Positions 51,357 through 61,329 of a stretch of 61,406 nucleotides of DNA are shown here, piece after piece. The position numbers were made by a program, and so were the translations under genes. Numbering within the stretch: the stretch's first letter is position 1; every line of letters begins with the position of its first letter. The notes beneath the pieces were generated by a model. That model saw only the letters and a program-made list of their open reading frames with translations, made no database searches and was not told the DNA's origin. This DNA is from Clostridiaceae bacterium DTU059 (GTDB lineage Bacteria; Bacillota; Clostridia; DSM-8532), in the NCBI GenBank assembly GCA_001512555.1, contig LFSK01000133.1, forward strand, positions 2,820 to 64,225, given 5' to 3'.

Positions 51357-53006
51357 CTATTTAAAACATGATCCTCCCAGGAATTCCCGCAGAATCGAAT
51401 TGGGCGGGATATCATCTGCAGGTATCTGCAGGAAGTAACTTAAAAATTCGATAAGACGCCTGGCCTCCGAATACTGGGGCATATCCTTTGTTATGGCGCT
51501 GAGCAGTGGCAGGGCATGGCCCTTAATGACCAAAAGCTCATAGATGAGGGAGGAATTGAACATGGCATCAGCTTCCTGCTGGAACGGGAAGATGTTCCGC
51601 TCCTCCCCCCGCCTTACGGCAGGCCACATATCAATTGTCTCGGGAGCCGAGGTGCCTCTGAATAGATTATCCCTAACCATGCGCCTTAAAAGCCTCAGGT
51701 CTGTGGTGGGAATTCGGTTGTGCTGGTCTATTCTCATGGATGTTATCGCACTTATATATATCTTGAACTTATCAGCATCATCTATATCACTGGTCAGCCT
51801 GGGATTGAGCGCATGGATGCCCTCGATGATCACCGCGCAGCCTTCATCCAACTTCATTTTCCTGCCGTTAAACTCCCGTTTTCTCGTAATGAAGTTAAAG
51901 GTGGGCACATCAATCTCCTCACCCTTTAGCAGCGCATTCATGCTTTTGTTGAAAAAATCAAGATCAACGGTCTCAAGAGATTCATAGTCGGGTTTCCCTT
52001 CCTCATCCAAAGGGGTTCGGGTCTTGTCCACGAAATAATCGTCCACCGATATGGTTAACGGCTTGATACCATTCACCTTTAGCTGTATACCCAGCCTTCT
52101 GGCGAAAGTAGTCTTCCCGGAGGATGAAGGACCAGCTATCAGGATAATCCTTTTCTTCTGATTTACTATCATATCAGCAATGTTGGCTATCCTTTTTTCA
52201 TGGAGCGCCTCGGAAATAAGAATAAAATCATGTATCCTGCCGCTTTTTACCACATCATTCAGCATCCCCACGTCCTCCACACCAAGAATCCTGATCCAGT
52301 TGGTGTATTCGGTAAAGACATCGAAAAGCTGCTTGGGCAGTGTGACATCGGGAAGCTGGGTAGGGTTTTCCTTCTTCGGAACAATCAAAACAATCCCATC
52401 GTTTTCGGCTGCGAGCCCAAAGAGCTTTAAGTACCCTGTGCTGGGCACCATATAGCCGTAGAAGTAATCTTCTATATCGTCAAAAGTGTAAAGGGAAACA
52501 TAGTCCTTTTCCCTAAACTCAAGAGCACGGTAACGATCCTCCCTTCCCTGGTCAAGGAAGATCTTACGGGCTTCATCTATTGAGACCACTCTTTTTACAT
52601 ATCTATGATCCTGATCAACCAGCTCTCTCATGCGCCTTTCCAGGCGTTCCACATCCTCTGCAGTAACCTTATAGTCTACGATCTCGAAGAATACTCCCCT
52701 TCTTACCGAATGCCTTACCTGTAGTTCCTTATCCGGAAAAAGATCATGAACAGCTTTTATCAGCAGAAATTTAAGGCTCCTCTGGTAGATGCGGATGCCA
52801 TCAGCGCTGCTTAAGTCCACAGGGGTTATGATACATTCCTGTTCAATGGGAAAGGTCAGTTCTCGGATTTCATTATTAACTACTGCCGCTACGATCTGCG
52901 AACCTTTTTTCCCCTTTAAATCCCGCACCAGATCCTCAATCCTGGTTCCCTTATCAACTACCATCTCACGGCCGTTTAAACTTATCCTGATTCCTTGATT
53001 TGACAT
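51357..53006 (-). CDS. TGS-ThrRS-like/uridine-kinase fusion (nucleoside kinase family)
   Basis: The N-terminal roughly 60 residues form a TGS-like domain (ISLNGREMVVDKGTRIEDLV). Next comes a segment resembling the second additional domain of threonyl-tRNA synthetase (LKFLLIKAVHDLFPDKELQVRHSVRRGVFFEIVD), and then, from about residue 285, a P-loop kinase. Walker A is LIAGPSSSGKTTFARRL, followed by ISVDDYFVDKTRTPLDEEG and VIIEGIHALNP of the uridine kinase/phosphoribulokinase family. At 549 residues it matches the family annotated as nucleoside kinase in clostridia and spirochaetes. It has no synthetase active site. The true phosphate acceptor is not known to me. The gene is monocistronic. Confidence 0.88.
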   Translation of the reverse strand: MSNQGIRISLNGREMVVDKGTRIEDLVRDLKGKKGSQIVAAVVNNEIRELTFPIEQECIITPVDLSSADGIRIYQRSLKFLLIKAVHDLFPDKELQVRHSVRRGVFFEIVDYKVTAEDVERLERRMRELVDQDHRYVKRVVSIDEARKIFLDQGREDRYRALEFREKDYVSLYTFDDIEDYFYGYMVPSTGYLKLFGLAAENDGIVLIVPKKENPTQLPDVTLPKQLFDVFTEYTNWIRILGVEDVGMLNDVVKSGRIHDFILISEALHEKRIANIADMIVNQKKRIILIAGPSSSGKTTFARRLGIQLKVNGIKPLTISVDDYFVDKTRTPLDEEGKPDYESLETVDLDFFNKSMNALLKGEEIDVPTFNFITRKREFNGRKMKLDEGCAVIIEGIHALNPRLTSDIDDADKFKIYISAITSMRIDQHNRIPTTDLRLLRRMVRDNLFRGTSAPETIDMWPAVRRGEERNIFPFQQEADAMFNSSLIYELLVIKGHALPLLSAITKDMPQYSEARRLIEFLSYFLQIPADDIPPNSILREFLGGSCFK

Positions 53007-53154
53007 ATCCCACTCTCCTCGTTATTCGGCTTAATAATTGCTGTAAATATATCGCCGGATAATCCAGCCCCTCCTATTATATTACCCTCAGGTGGCAATA
53101 CCAGTCAAAAAATGATTGATGATTAATTTTTCACAGGGCTCGCCAGCCCTCCCT

Positions 53155-53182
53155 CACACATTATTCGGCCTGTACATAATAT
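53155..53182 (+). promoter_or_regulatory. Possible mother-cell (sigma-E/sigma-K) promoter of cotJABC
   Basis: CACA (53155-53158) is followed after 16 bp by CATAATAT (53175-53182), close to the CATANNNT/CATANNNTA -10 boxes of sigma-E and sigma-K. The start codon of cotJA is 33 bp downstream. The assignment rests on pattern and on the coat genes that follow. Confidence 0.5.
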
Positions 53183-53215
53183 GAAGAAGGAACAAGCCCG
53201 GAGGTATCGGCAACC

Positions 53216-53419
53216 ATGGAAGAATTGCAATTAACCACAGTCTATACCGGCAACAGCTGTACCGGTGATGCCATCATAATTCCGGTAATGCCTATCAATC
53301 CTGAATACGCAACGGCTTATATCCGGTATCAAACCTATGGCAAAACCTTCACTCCCGAGGAGGGCTTAAAGCAGGGAACCATCTTCCCAGAACTCAGAGA
53401 TCACTGGGTTAACAGATAA
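53216..53419 (+). CDS. cotJA: Spore coat-associated protein CotJA
   Basis: CotJA is a small protein of the CotJ complex in the inner spore coat. The 67 residues read as a typical member, with GDAIIIPVMPINPEYATAYIRYQ and YGKTFTPEEGLKQGTIFPEL. The ATG at 53216 follows CGGAGG by 12 bases. It opens the cotJA-cotJB-cotJC operon, 15 bp before cotJB. By family it is made in the mother cell. Confidence 0.94.
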   Translation: MEELQLTTVYTGNSCTGDAIIIPVMPINPEYATAYIRYQTYGKTFTPEEGLKQGTIFPELRDHWVNR

Positions 53420-53434
53420 TGGAGGTGAACAAGT

Positions 53435-53755
53435 ATGGACGGCAAAAATGAACTGTTGGAACAGATACGTGCAGTAGACTTTGCCCTGATTGATCTGAAC
53501 CTGTATCTGGATACGCATCCCTCGTGTGAAAACGCCCTGAAAGACTTTAAGATGCTTGCTGAAACCCGCCAAAGACTTCATAAGCAATTCACCGAAAGAT
53601 ACGGCCCCCTCAGAATGATCCAAGGCGCCACTGATGACTGCTGGCTTTGGGTCAACAATCCCTGGCCCTGGGACAATATGAGATGGGAAGAACTGAAAGG
53701 AGGTATGGCAAATGTGGGTTTACGACAAGAAAACCGAATACCCGATCAATATTAA
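53435..53755 (+). CDS. cotJB: Spore coat protein CotJB
   Basis: CotJB is the second CotJ component. The 106 residues match the family pattern LLEQIRAVDFALIDLNLYLDTHP and YGPLRMIQGATDDCWLWVNNPWPWD. Ribosome-binding site GGAGG lies nine bases ahead of the ATG at 53435. The last 14 codons overlap cotJC by 44 bp in another frame. Because the family usually ends soon after the Trp-Pro-Trp motif, this overlapping tail may be a lineage-specific extension. Confidence 0.94.
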   Translation: MDGKNELLEQIRAVDFALIDLNLYLDTHPSCENALKDFKMLAETRQRLHKQFTERYGPLRMIQGATDDCWLWVNNPWPWDNMRWEELKGGMANVGLRQENRIPDQY

Positions 53756-54467
53756 AAGGCCTGACCCACGGATGGCGAAATTGATACTTACGCAATACGG
53801 AGGACCCAACGGAGAGCTGGCTGCATCCCTTCGCTATCTGAGTCAGCGTTATGCGATGCCAAACAAGGAATCTAAAGCGATACTTACAGATATTGGCACG
53901 GAGGAGCTTGCCCACTTTGAGATGGTTGGCTCCATGATCTCCCAACTAGTAAAGGACGTACCTCCACAGGAACTGGAAAGAATGGGGTTTGGCTCTGTTT
54001 ACGCAATACACGGCAAGGGTGTGTACCCTTCCGACTCTAACGGAGTTCCCTTTACAGCTGCTTATATCGAGTCCATGAGCGACCCCATTGCAAACCTGAA
54101 TGAAGACCTGGCAGCCGAACAAAAGGCACGGGCTACCTATGAGTTTTTGATCAATATGGCCGATGATCCCGATGTCATCGATCCCCTGCGCTTCTTAAGG
54201 GAACGAGAAGTGGTTCACTACCAGAGGTTTGGTGAAGCCCTCAGGATCGTTTATGAAGCCATGCGCCGAAAGAAAATGTACTATAAGCCAAATGTTCCCC
54301 TAGTGGGAATGGCCGACAAAAAGGATATGCCCGATAAAAAGGATATGTCCGACAAGATGAATATCATGCCGAACCCGATGAACCCTAACCCAGTTTCCCC
54401 CCTGAACATACATAACATACCGGGTCCTATTATGCCCAATACCAAGCCGGATAGCAAAAAGAAATAG
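53712..54467 (+). CDS. cotJC: CotJC manganese-catalase-like spore coat protein
   Basis: CotJC is a four-helix di-manganese catalase homologue placed in the spore coat, thought to protect the spore from peroxide. The metal-binding core shows GGPNGELAASLRYLSQRY, TDIGTEELAHFEMVGSMI and the later EDLAAEQKARATYEFLIN with LREREVVHYQRFGEAL. The ATG at 53712, eight bases after GGAGG, starts inside cotJB. After residue 195 a low-complexity tail with DKKDM repeats and Asn/Pro-rich sequence extends the protein to 251 residues. Confidence 0.95.
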   Translation: MWVYDKKTEYPINIKRPDPRMAKLILTQYGGPNGELAASLRYLSQRYAMPNKESKAILTDIGTEELAHFEMVGSMISQLVKDVPPQELERMGFGSVYAIHGKGVYPSDSNGVPFTAAYIESMSDPIANLNEDLAAEQKARATYEFLINMADDPDVIDPLRFLREREVVHYQRFGEALRIVYEAMRRKKMYYKPNVPLVGMADKKDMPDKKDMSDKMNIMPNPMNPNPVSPLNIHNIPGPIMPNTKPDSKKK

Positions 54468-54485
54468 AAGGCCGTACAGGAATTG

Positions 54486-54519
54486 AAGCAGACCTTAAAA
54501 AAGGCCTGCTTTTTGTTTG
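54486..54519 (+). terminator. Terminator of cotJABC
   Basis: AAGCAG (54486-54491) and CTGCTT (54506-54511) close a stem extended by CCTT/AAGG, followed by TTTTTGTTT. It lies 19 bp past the cotJC stop. Confidence 0.85.
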
Positions 54520-54649
54520 CGTATAAAAACAACGGCCAGTTTCATGTCAGTTTCCACCATATCGTTGATGCCGGTCTTTAAGCCCCCCACCACCTAAAAA
54601 CTTTGCAAAAATAAGGTATAATATAATCATAAAACTACGAGGGAGATCT

Positions 54650-55840
54650 ATGAAAAGGGTTGTTTTTCTGGTGGACATGAACGCCTTTTTTATAAGCTGC
54701 GAGACCACCCGGCGTCCGGAACTTGCGGGTATTCCGGCGGCTGTTGCTGGTGACCCCAAAATGCGCAGTGGCATCATTCTGGCAGCCAATTACGATGCAC
54801 GAAAATATGGCGTCAAGACCACCATGACCCTAGGAGAAGCTAAAAAGCTGTGCCCCGACATTGTTCTTGTACCTCCTGATCATTCCTTCTACGAGGAAAA
54901 ATCCAAACAGGTGATGCAACTCCTTTCAGGTTACACCCCGGTTATCGAACAGGCCTCCATCGATGAAGCATGGCTTGATATGACAGGCTGTGAAGCCATT
55001 TTGGGCAGTCCCCGTACTGCGGCTGAGCGGATAATGAAAGATATAAGGGGCAAGCTGGGGCTTTGGTGTTCCATCGGCATATCCGAAAACAAATTCCTTT
55101 CAAAGATGGCCTCCGGCATGAAAAAGCCTTTAGGCATAACCGAACTATGGGTTCATGATGTACCAGCAAAGCTCTGGCCCTTGAATGTGAGAGCCATGTA
55201 TGGGATCGGAAAGAAAACCGCCCAGCTGCTTGCAAAAATAAATATCAGAACTATTGGGGAACTGGCTGCCATTGATCCTGCCATTCTTTCCGAAAAACTT
55301 GGAAAGATGGCTTTTGAGATCCATCAAAGGGCCAATGGTATAGATGACACACCGGTAACGCCCCACTCCCCCGATGAGATGAAGTCCATCGGCCGCTCCA
55401 CTACCCTTCCGAGGGATATTACCGACCTGAAGGAAGCTAAGAAGGTTATCATGGAGCTTTCGGAGGATATTGCCATGTCGGCCCGCCGCCACAGGAAAAA
55501 GGGACGGACCGTGCAGATAACCATAAAGTACAGCGATTTCAAAACCATCACCAGGCAGACCAGGGTTTTCCCCACAAATCTTGCCCGTGATATCATGCAG
55601 GCAGGATTCAGGCTGCTTGAGAACAACTGGAACAGGTTCAGGCCTGTGCGCCTCCTGGGAATCTCCATAAGCGGGTTCGAGGATGACTGCAGCGACCAGA
55701 TCTCATTGTTTGACCAGCAGGATACGGGCCGTGACAGGGTGAAAGTGGAGAAACTGGAGATCGCCCTGGACAGGATACGTCAAAAATACGGCCCGGACAA
55801 AATCAGCAGGGCCGCCCTGATCAGGAAAGAGGATAAATAA
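54650..55840 (+). CDS. dinB: DNA polymerase IV (Y family)
   Basis: DinB copies past DNA lesions. The catalytic acids are in FLVDMNAFFISCE (Asp9) and QASIDEAWLDMTG, where Trp stands in place of the more common Tyr after the Glu-Ala. A helix-hairpin-helix region reads MYGIGKKTAQLLAKINI, and the little-finger domain follows (SIGRSTTLPRDI). The beta-clamp binding motif QISLF is at residues 350-354, ahead of a C-terminal extension of 42 residues. The ATG at 54650 follows GAGGGAG. There is no LexA box that I could recognise upstream, so SOS control is not supported here. Confidence 0.96.
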   Translation: MKRVVFLVDMNAFFISCETTRRPELAGIPAAVAGDPKMRSGIILAANYDARKYGVKTTMTLGEAKKLCPDIVLVPPDHSFYEEKSKQVMQLLSGYTPVIEQASIDEAWLDMTGCEAILGSPRTAAERIMKDIRGKLGLWCSIGISENKFLSKMASGMKKPLGITELWVHDVPAKLWPLNVRAMYGIGKKTAQLLAKINIRTIGELAAIDPAILSEKLGKMAFEIHQRANGIDDTPVTPHSPDEMKSIGRSTTLPRDITDLKEAKKVIMELSEDIAMSARRHRKKGRTVQITIKYSDFKTITRQTRVFPTNLARDIMQAGFRLLENNWNRFRPVRLLGISISGFEDDCSDQISLFDQQDTGRDRVKVEKLEIALDRIRQKYGPDKISRAALIRKEDK

Positions 55841-55854
55841 CGGACCGAGTCCGT

Positions 55855-56703
55855 CTACAACACCAGGTCTGAAAGGCGCACATCGGGATTACCCAAACGC
55901 CGCTCTCTTACAAAGGCGCCATGACAGTCCGAACCGCCGGTTACAAGAAGCTTATGGGTATTGCAGAACTCCAGGGCATACCTGGTTACTTCCTCACCGT
56001 TTTCAATATGATAGCATTCAACGCCCTGGATCCCCATCTTAAGCATATCATTGAGAACAGTACGGTAATCCGGACTGTAGAAGCTGGCCCCGGGATGGGC
56101 AAGAACCGCGCATCCGCCGGCTTTCTTTATTACTGAAATAACATCTTCCGCGGGATGAAAACCTGGGGGCTCGGACAATGGCGAGTCGTCCGGGAACAGG
56201 GCAAAGAATTCCCTGTAATCAGAGCAAAGCTTCTTATCAATACAGTAGTTAAGGGCTTTCCAGCCGCCCCTGCTGCGGTCGTCCTCATAGCGCTCATAGT
56301 CCTCGGCGGACACATGGGGATATTTGCTCTCCAGGAAGGCTATCGCCCTTTTATCCCTCATTTCCATCCTCTCCTCCTGGTTCTTCAGGAGTGATTTAAG
56401 ACCGCTGTTTTCAATATCGATGCCCAACCCAAGGATATGATAGGTATAGCCCTCATGAACCGAATCGATCTCCACCCCGGGTATGAAGAAGACTCCCTGC
56501 GCCCTGGCCAGAGCGGATGTCCGGGACACATTTTCAATGGTATTATGGTCGGTGAGGGCAAAGATCCTGATCCCCGCCTCCTTCACATGCCTTACCAGTT
56601 CTTCCGGCGACCAGGTCCCATCCGAGGCGCAGGAATGGACATGCAGGTCCACCCTGACATCCCGGGGATCATCCTTTATACCCTGAAAATATTTCTCCAG
56701 CAT
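55855..56703 (-). CDS. PHP-domain metal-dependent phosphoesterase
   Basis: This hydrolase of the polymerase-and-histidinol-phosphatase (PHP) superfamily has metal ligands in VDLHVHSCASDGTWSPEE and FALTDHNTIENV. Later ligands are in FFIPGVEIDS, CAVLAHPGASF and TGGSDCHGAF. The 282-residue size fits the TrpH/YciV-like group, which includes 5'-3' RNA and oligonucleotide phosphatases and 3',5'-bisphosphate nucleotidases. The ATG at 56703 has AAGGAG six bases upstream. It is convergent with dinB, whose stop is 14 bp away, and no terminator is obvious between them. The exact substrate is open. Confidence 0.9.
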   Translation of the reverse strand: MLEKYFQGIKDDPRDVRVDLHVHSCASDGTWSPEELVRHVKEAGIRIFALTDHNTIENVSRTSALARAQGVFFIPGVEIDSVHEGYTYHILGLGIDIENSGLKSLLKNQEERMEMRDKRAIAFLESKYPHVSAEDYERYEDDRSRGGWKALNYCIDKKLCSDYREFFALFPDDSPLSEPPGFHPAEDVISVIKKAGGCAVLAHPGASFYSPDYRTVLNDMLKMGIQGVECYHIENGEEVTRYALEFCNTHKLLVTGGSDCHGAFVRERRLGNPDVRLSDLVL

Positions 56704-56839
56704 GGTATGCTCCTTATCTCAATCCGGACAATTCATGGAACCGTATTGCGTTTATTATAACCCATATTCCGGCGGCCAAAAAGCATTTTCTGTCATGTGA
56801 GCTTATACTTGCTGCTCTGTATGTACGACGGTTTTATAC

Positions 56840-56868
56840 TTGACACCTGAAATATTATGTATTAGCAT
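56840..56868 (+). promoter_or_regulatory. Promoter upstream of the first LRR lipoprotein gene
   Basis: TTGACA (56840-56845) and TAGCAT (56863-56868) are 17 bp apart, 94 bp before the start codon. No other structure stands out in the 259-bp gap. Confidence 0.65.
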
Positions 56869-56962
56869 ATGCGTGTCACAGCCGTATTTTCGGCAGTATA
56901 TGCAACAACTGGGAACATCTTGATTTGTTTGCAGGAATTCCGAAAGAAAGCAGGGACATAAT

Positions 56963-58273
56963 ATGAAGAATATTGCCAGGGTAGTTTTATCGATTGCCTG
57001 CATAATTGCTTTGTGTACGCTGCTCATAGCCTGCTCAGACTCAAAAACACCGGATGACCAACCGGACCAGGAGGCCAGCGGCGCACAGTCATCTCCCGCA
57101 GATGATGAGCCGGAACTCGTGGAAGAGCCGCAGGCACCGTCATATCCCGTCCAGTTCGAAGACGCGGCCTTTGAAAAGGCCATCAGAAAGCTCATTGGGA
57201 AAGAGGAAGGCGAGATACTCAGCACAGATCTGGCAGGAATAACCGTGATAGAGATCTGGGGTGAAGAGGTCATCCTTGATCCTTCAATAAATGTTTTCGG
57301 AAATTCAGAAGGGTTTACGATTAAAGGACAAAGATATACCGATCGCGGACATATACAAACCCTCAACGATGTGAAACTGTTTCCGGATCTGAAAAAGTTA
57401 TCAGTTAACTTTCAGTCATTAAGCGATATCAGCGGTCTGGAAGGGCTTTCAAAGCTTGCGGAACTGGAGCTCCGGGCCAACGAAATCAAGGATATCAGCC
57501 CATTGGAGGGGCTTAAAAACCTTTATTGGCTTGACCTTGGCATGAACCGGATCGAAGATATCAGCGCATTGGAAGGGCTGGAAAATCTCTGTTTCCTGTA
57601 CCTTGGATCCAACCAGGTCAGCGATATCAGCGCCTTAGGCAGGCTCACAAACCTGAGATCACTCTACCTGGACTCCAACATTATAAGTGACATCAGCGCG
57701 TTGAAGGGTCTTAAAGACCTTGAGCAGTTAGGTATGATGGAAAACAAGATAAGTGATATCAGCGCTCTGGCAGGCCTGACCAATCTCAGGGATTTGGAAA
57801 TCGGCATAAACGAAATCAGTGATATCAGCGCGCTTAAGGGGCTTGTAAAACTCCAGTGGCTGAATATAACGGCGAATCAAATCAGCGATATCAGTGTACT
57901 TGAAGGTTTATACAGGCTGGAAAACCTGTACGCATCATATAACCGGATAAGCGATATCAAAGTGCTGGAAGGGCCGACGGAACTGAAGCGGCTCTACCTG
58001 GAATCCAACCTGATAAGCGATATAAGCGCGTTGAAGGAATTGAAAAACCTTGAACGCCTGAACATTGGGAACAACCGGATCAGTGACATAAGCCCATTGA
58101 GGAAGATGAACAAGCTGAATTTCTTGTGGGCAGCCAGCAACCAGGTCAGCGATATCAGTGTACTGAAGGAACTGCCCAACCTTAAGGAAATTTACCTGAA
58201 CGGCAACCCGATCAGCCAGGATGATATCGATGAGCTTACAGAAGCATTGCCCGATGCCCAAATATGGCATTAA
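56963..58273 (+). CDS. Leucine-rich-repeat lipoprotein 1 (internalin-type repeats)
   Basis: This is a surface lipoprotein. The signal peptide ends in a lipobox LIAC with Cys24. A low-complexity acidic linker (about 25-60) follows, then a cap region VQFEDAAFEKAIRKLIGKEE. From Asp136 there are 13 uninterrupted leucine-rich repeats of exactly 22 residues with the pattern LxxLxxLxxLxLxxNxIsDIs, as in internalins. The protein ends at residue 436 without a further domain. It is likely to bind a ligand or protein at the cell surface, but no partner is known. The next gene is a paralogue. The start ATG has only a weak site (CAGGGA). Confidence 0.92.
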   Translation: MKNIARVVLSIACIIALCTLLIACSDSKTPDDQPDQEASGAQSSPADDEPELVEEPQAPSYPVQFEDAAFEKAIRKLIGKEEGEILSTDLAGITVIEIWGEEVILDPSINVFGNSEGFTIKGQRYTDRGHIQTLNDVKLFPDLKKLSVNFQSLSDISGLEGLSKLAELELRANEIKDISPLEGLKNLYWLDLGMNRIEDISALEGLENLCFLYLGSNQVSDISALGRLTNLRSLYLDSNIISDISALKGLKDLEQLGMMENKISDISALAGLTNLRDLEIGINEISDISALKGLVKLQWLNITANQISDISVLEGLYRLENLYASYNRISDIKVLEGPTELKRLYLESNLISDISALKELKNLERLNIGNNRISDISPLRKMNKLNFLWAASNQVSDISVLKELPNLKEIYLNGNPISQDDIDELTEALPDAQIWH

Positions 58274-58285
58274 TGCGTGTCGAAG

Positions 58286-58322
58286 AAGGCTGAGCCTCAA
58301 TGGTTCAGCCCTTTATTTTCTT
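58286..58322 (+). terminator. Terminator after LRR lipoprotein 1
   Basis: GGCTGA (58288-58293) and TCAGCC (58305-58310) form a short stem followed by CTTTATTTTCTT. It starts about 15 bp past the stop codon and has related arms to the terminator after the second LRR gene. Confidence 0.78.
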
Positions 58323-58416
58323 CGTTTGCCTATGCTCTCTGCTGTTTCCCGCAGGCAAAGCTTTGCAACCTGTATTATAAGTAAATGATATAAAGTGCAA
58401 ATAATACTGGATATTA

Positions 58417-58445
58417 TTGACATATATAGCTCTTTATATTAATAT
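58417..58445 (+). promoter_or_regulatory. Promoter upstream of the second LRR lipoprotein gene
   Basis: TTGACA (58417-58422) and TAATAT (58440-58445) are 17 bp apart in an AT-rich tract, 75 bp before the start codon. Together with the terminator at 58286-58322 it indicates that the two LRR genes are separate transcripts. Confidence 0.65.
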
Positions 58446-58520
58446 GTACATAAACAGCAACTATCCAGACCATTTAACATCACCAGGCTGCAATTCTTCA
58501 GGAAAGCGAGGAAGATAAAT

Positions 58521-59801
58521 ATGAAAAAGAAAACTGTCATAAGCGCAATACTGCTGGTTTGCGTAACTGTGTCAGCCGCCTTGTTTATATCCTGCACAAG
58601 AGGGGCTGATGATCGATTGGATGATTATGAACCAGAAAAGAAGGTTTCGGGCAAAATCCGGTTACCGGGAATACCATCGGAAGACCAGCCAAGTACGGGT
58701 AAATCATCAAACGATCGACATGAGAAGGATAATCCGGAGAACCAACCAAAACCGGATAGTTCCGATGACAAAACGGAGAAGGACAGTCCTGCTGATCGTC
58801 CGGAACCGGATAATGATGAACCGTATGCCATCCGGTTTGAGGATGAAGCTTTTGAAAAAGCCATGCGCAAGTTTACTGACAAACCGAAAGGAGTTATACT
58901 TGGCGAAGACTTGGAAAAAATAACCATGCTGGCAATTGAAGGAGAAATATATAGTAACAGCGATAAATATACAATCAACTACAGCAAATTATATGGCAAT
59001 GTCGGATTTACGGAAACAATCAGCGATGTAAGATTTCTCAAAGAACTGGAGCATCTGCAAATCATAAACTTGGCCATAGATGACTTCAGCGCCGTAAAAG
59101 AATTGCCAAAACTGAAGTACCTGGGCATTTACAATACCAAGGCCAGCGATATCAGTGTATTGGAGGGAATGACCAACCTTGAAATACTGAACCTGTATGG
59201 CAGCGATATCAAGGACATCAGCGCTCTTAAAGGACTGGAGAACCTGACTGAACTGGGTCTGTGGAACAATCAGATCAGAGATATAAGCGCGCTGGAATAC
59301 TTGTCAAACCTTACGACCCTGGAGATAAGCCGTAACCCGATAAGCGACTTAAGACCGTTGGAGGGCCTGAAAGAGCTTAAGGTACTGGAAATGAAGGAGA
59401 TCGAGGCCAGTGACATAAGCGCACTGCAGTACCTGACCAACCTTGAGTACCTGGAAGCGTCATGGAACAAGATCACAGATATCAGCGCACTGGAGGAACT
59501 TACAAAGCTTGAGACATTATATCTAAACTCCAATAAGATCAGCGATATCAGCCCATTGGCCGGCTTGGTAAACCTCAGGATCTTAAACCTGGAAGATAAT
59601 AATTTCAGCGACATAAGCGCACTAGAAGGACTTAAAAATCTCGAGCAACTGCGCTTAGACTCCAACCAGATCAGCGATATCAGCGCGCTGAAAGGATTGA
59701 CCAAACTTGAACTCCTGAGCCTGGCAGGAAACCCAATAAGCGACGACCAGTTCAATGAGCTTAGAGAGGCATTGCCTAACACATTTATATACTTAAGGTA
59801 G
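58521..59801 (+). CDS. Leucine-rich-repeat lipoprotein 2 (paralogue of the preceding gene)
   Basis: This is a second surface lipoprotein with a lipobox FISC (Cys25). A longer, highly charged linker (about 26-100) is rich in Asp, Glu, Lys and Pro with repeated NPENQPKPDSSDDKTEKD-like sequence. A cap IRFEDEAFEKAMRKFTDKPK matches that of LRR protein 1. From Asp169 there are 11 leucine-rich repeats of exactly 22 residues, again with DIS at each end. Total length is 426 residues. Cap and repeat design shared with the neighbour show gene duplication followed by divergence of linker and repeat faces. Ribosome-binding site: AGCGAGGAAG. Function is unknown. Confidence 0.92.
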   Translation: MKKKTVISAILLVCVTVSAALFISCTRGADDRLDDYEPEKKVSGKIRLPGIPSEDQPSTGKSSNDRHEKDNPENQPKPDSSDDKTEKDSPADRPEPDNDEPYAIRFEDEAFEKAMRKFTDKPKGVILGEDLEKITMLAIEGEIYSNSDKYTINYSKLYGNVGFTETISDVRFLKELEHLQIINLAIDDFSAVKELPKLKYLGIYNTKASDISVLEGMTNLEILNLYGSDIKDISALKGLENLTELGLWNNQIRDISALEYLSNLTTLEISRNPISDLRPLEGLKELKVLEMKEIEASDISALQYLTNLEYLEASWNKITDISALEELTKLETLYLNSNKISDISPLAGLVNLRILNLEDNNFSDISALEGLKNLEQLRLDSNQISDISALKGLTKLELLSLAGNPISDDQFNELREALPNTFIYLR

Positions 59802-59847
59802 ATAACTCAACAACTATAATTCATCAGGAATACTGTCATTGCCAAAG

Positions 59848-59885
59848 AGGCTGAACCATGAAAGTTCAGCCTCCTTGACTTTATA
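59848..59885 (+). terminator. Terminator after LRR lipoprotein 2
   Basis: GAGGCTGAAC (59848-59857) and GTTCAGCCTC (59865-59874) form a perfect 10-bp stem with a seven-base loop, followed by CTTGACTTTAT. The arms resemble those at 58286-58322. It lies between the convergent LRR2 and eno genes and may serve both. Confidence 0.85.
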
Positions 59886-59939
59886 TAACTATTCTCCGTC
59901 GCGGCATTTTGCCGCCCAGGCATCAGCTATAAGACGCTC

Positions 59940-61262
<1,323 letters not shown>

Positions 61263-61300
61263 CTATACTCCTTCCTTTTGTGTGTCAATAACCACATATT

Positions 61301-61329
61301 AGCATACATGAAACGGCATAAATTGTAAA
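61301..61329 (-). promoter_or_regulatory. Promoter of eno
   Basis: On the minus strand, TTTACA (61324-61329) and TATGCT (61301-61306) are 17 bp apart, about 42 bp upstream of the start codon. The remaining bases to the window end (61330-61406) show two copies of a TTTCACCC motif but no gene. Confidence 0.6.

Noticed and set aside
56803-57366. Minus-strand open frame of 187 codons over the 5' end of LRR lipoprotein 1
   Set aside because: Ser-rich shadow of the acidic linker; the plus strand has a signal peptide, lipobox and repeats.
57357-59790. Direct DNA repeats with GCGATATCAGCG-like units every 66 bp
   Set aside because: These look like a tandem repeat array but are explained by the 22-residue leucine-rich repeats of two coding genes.
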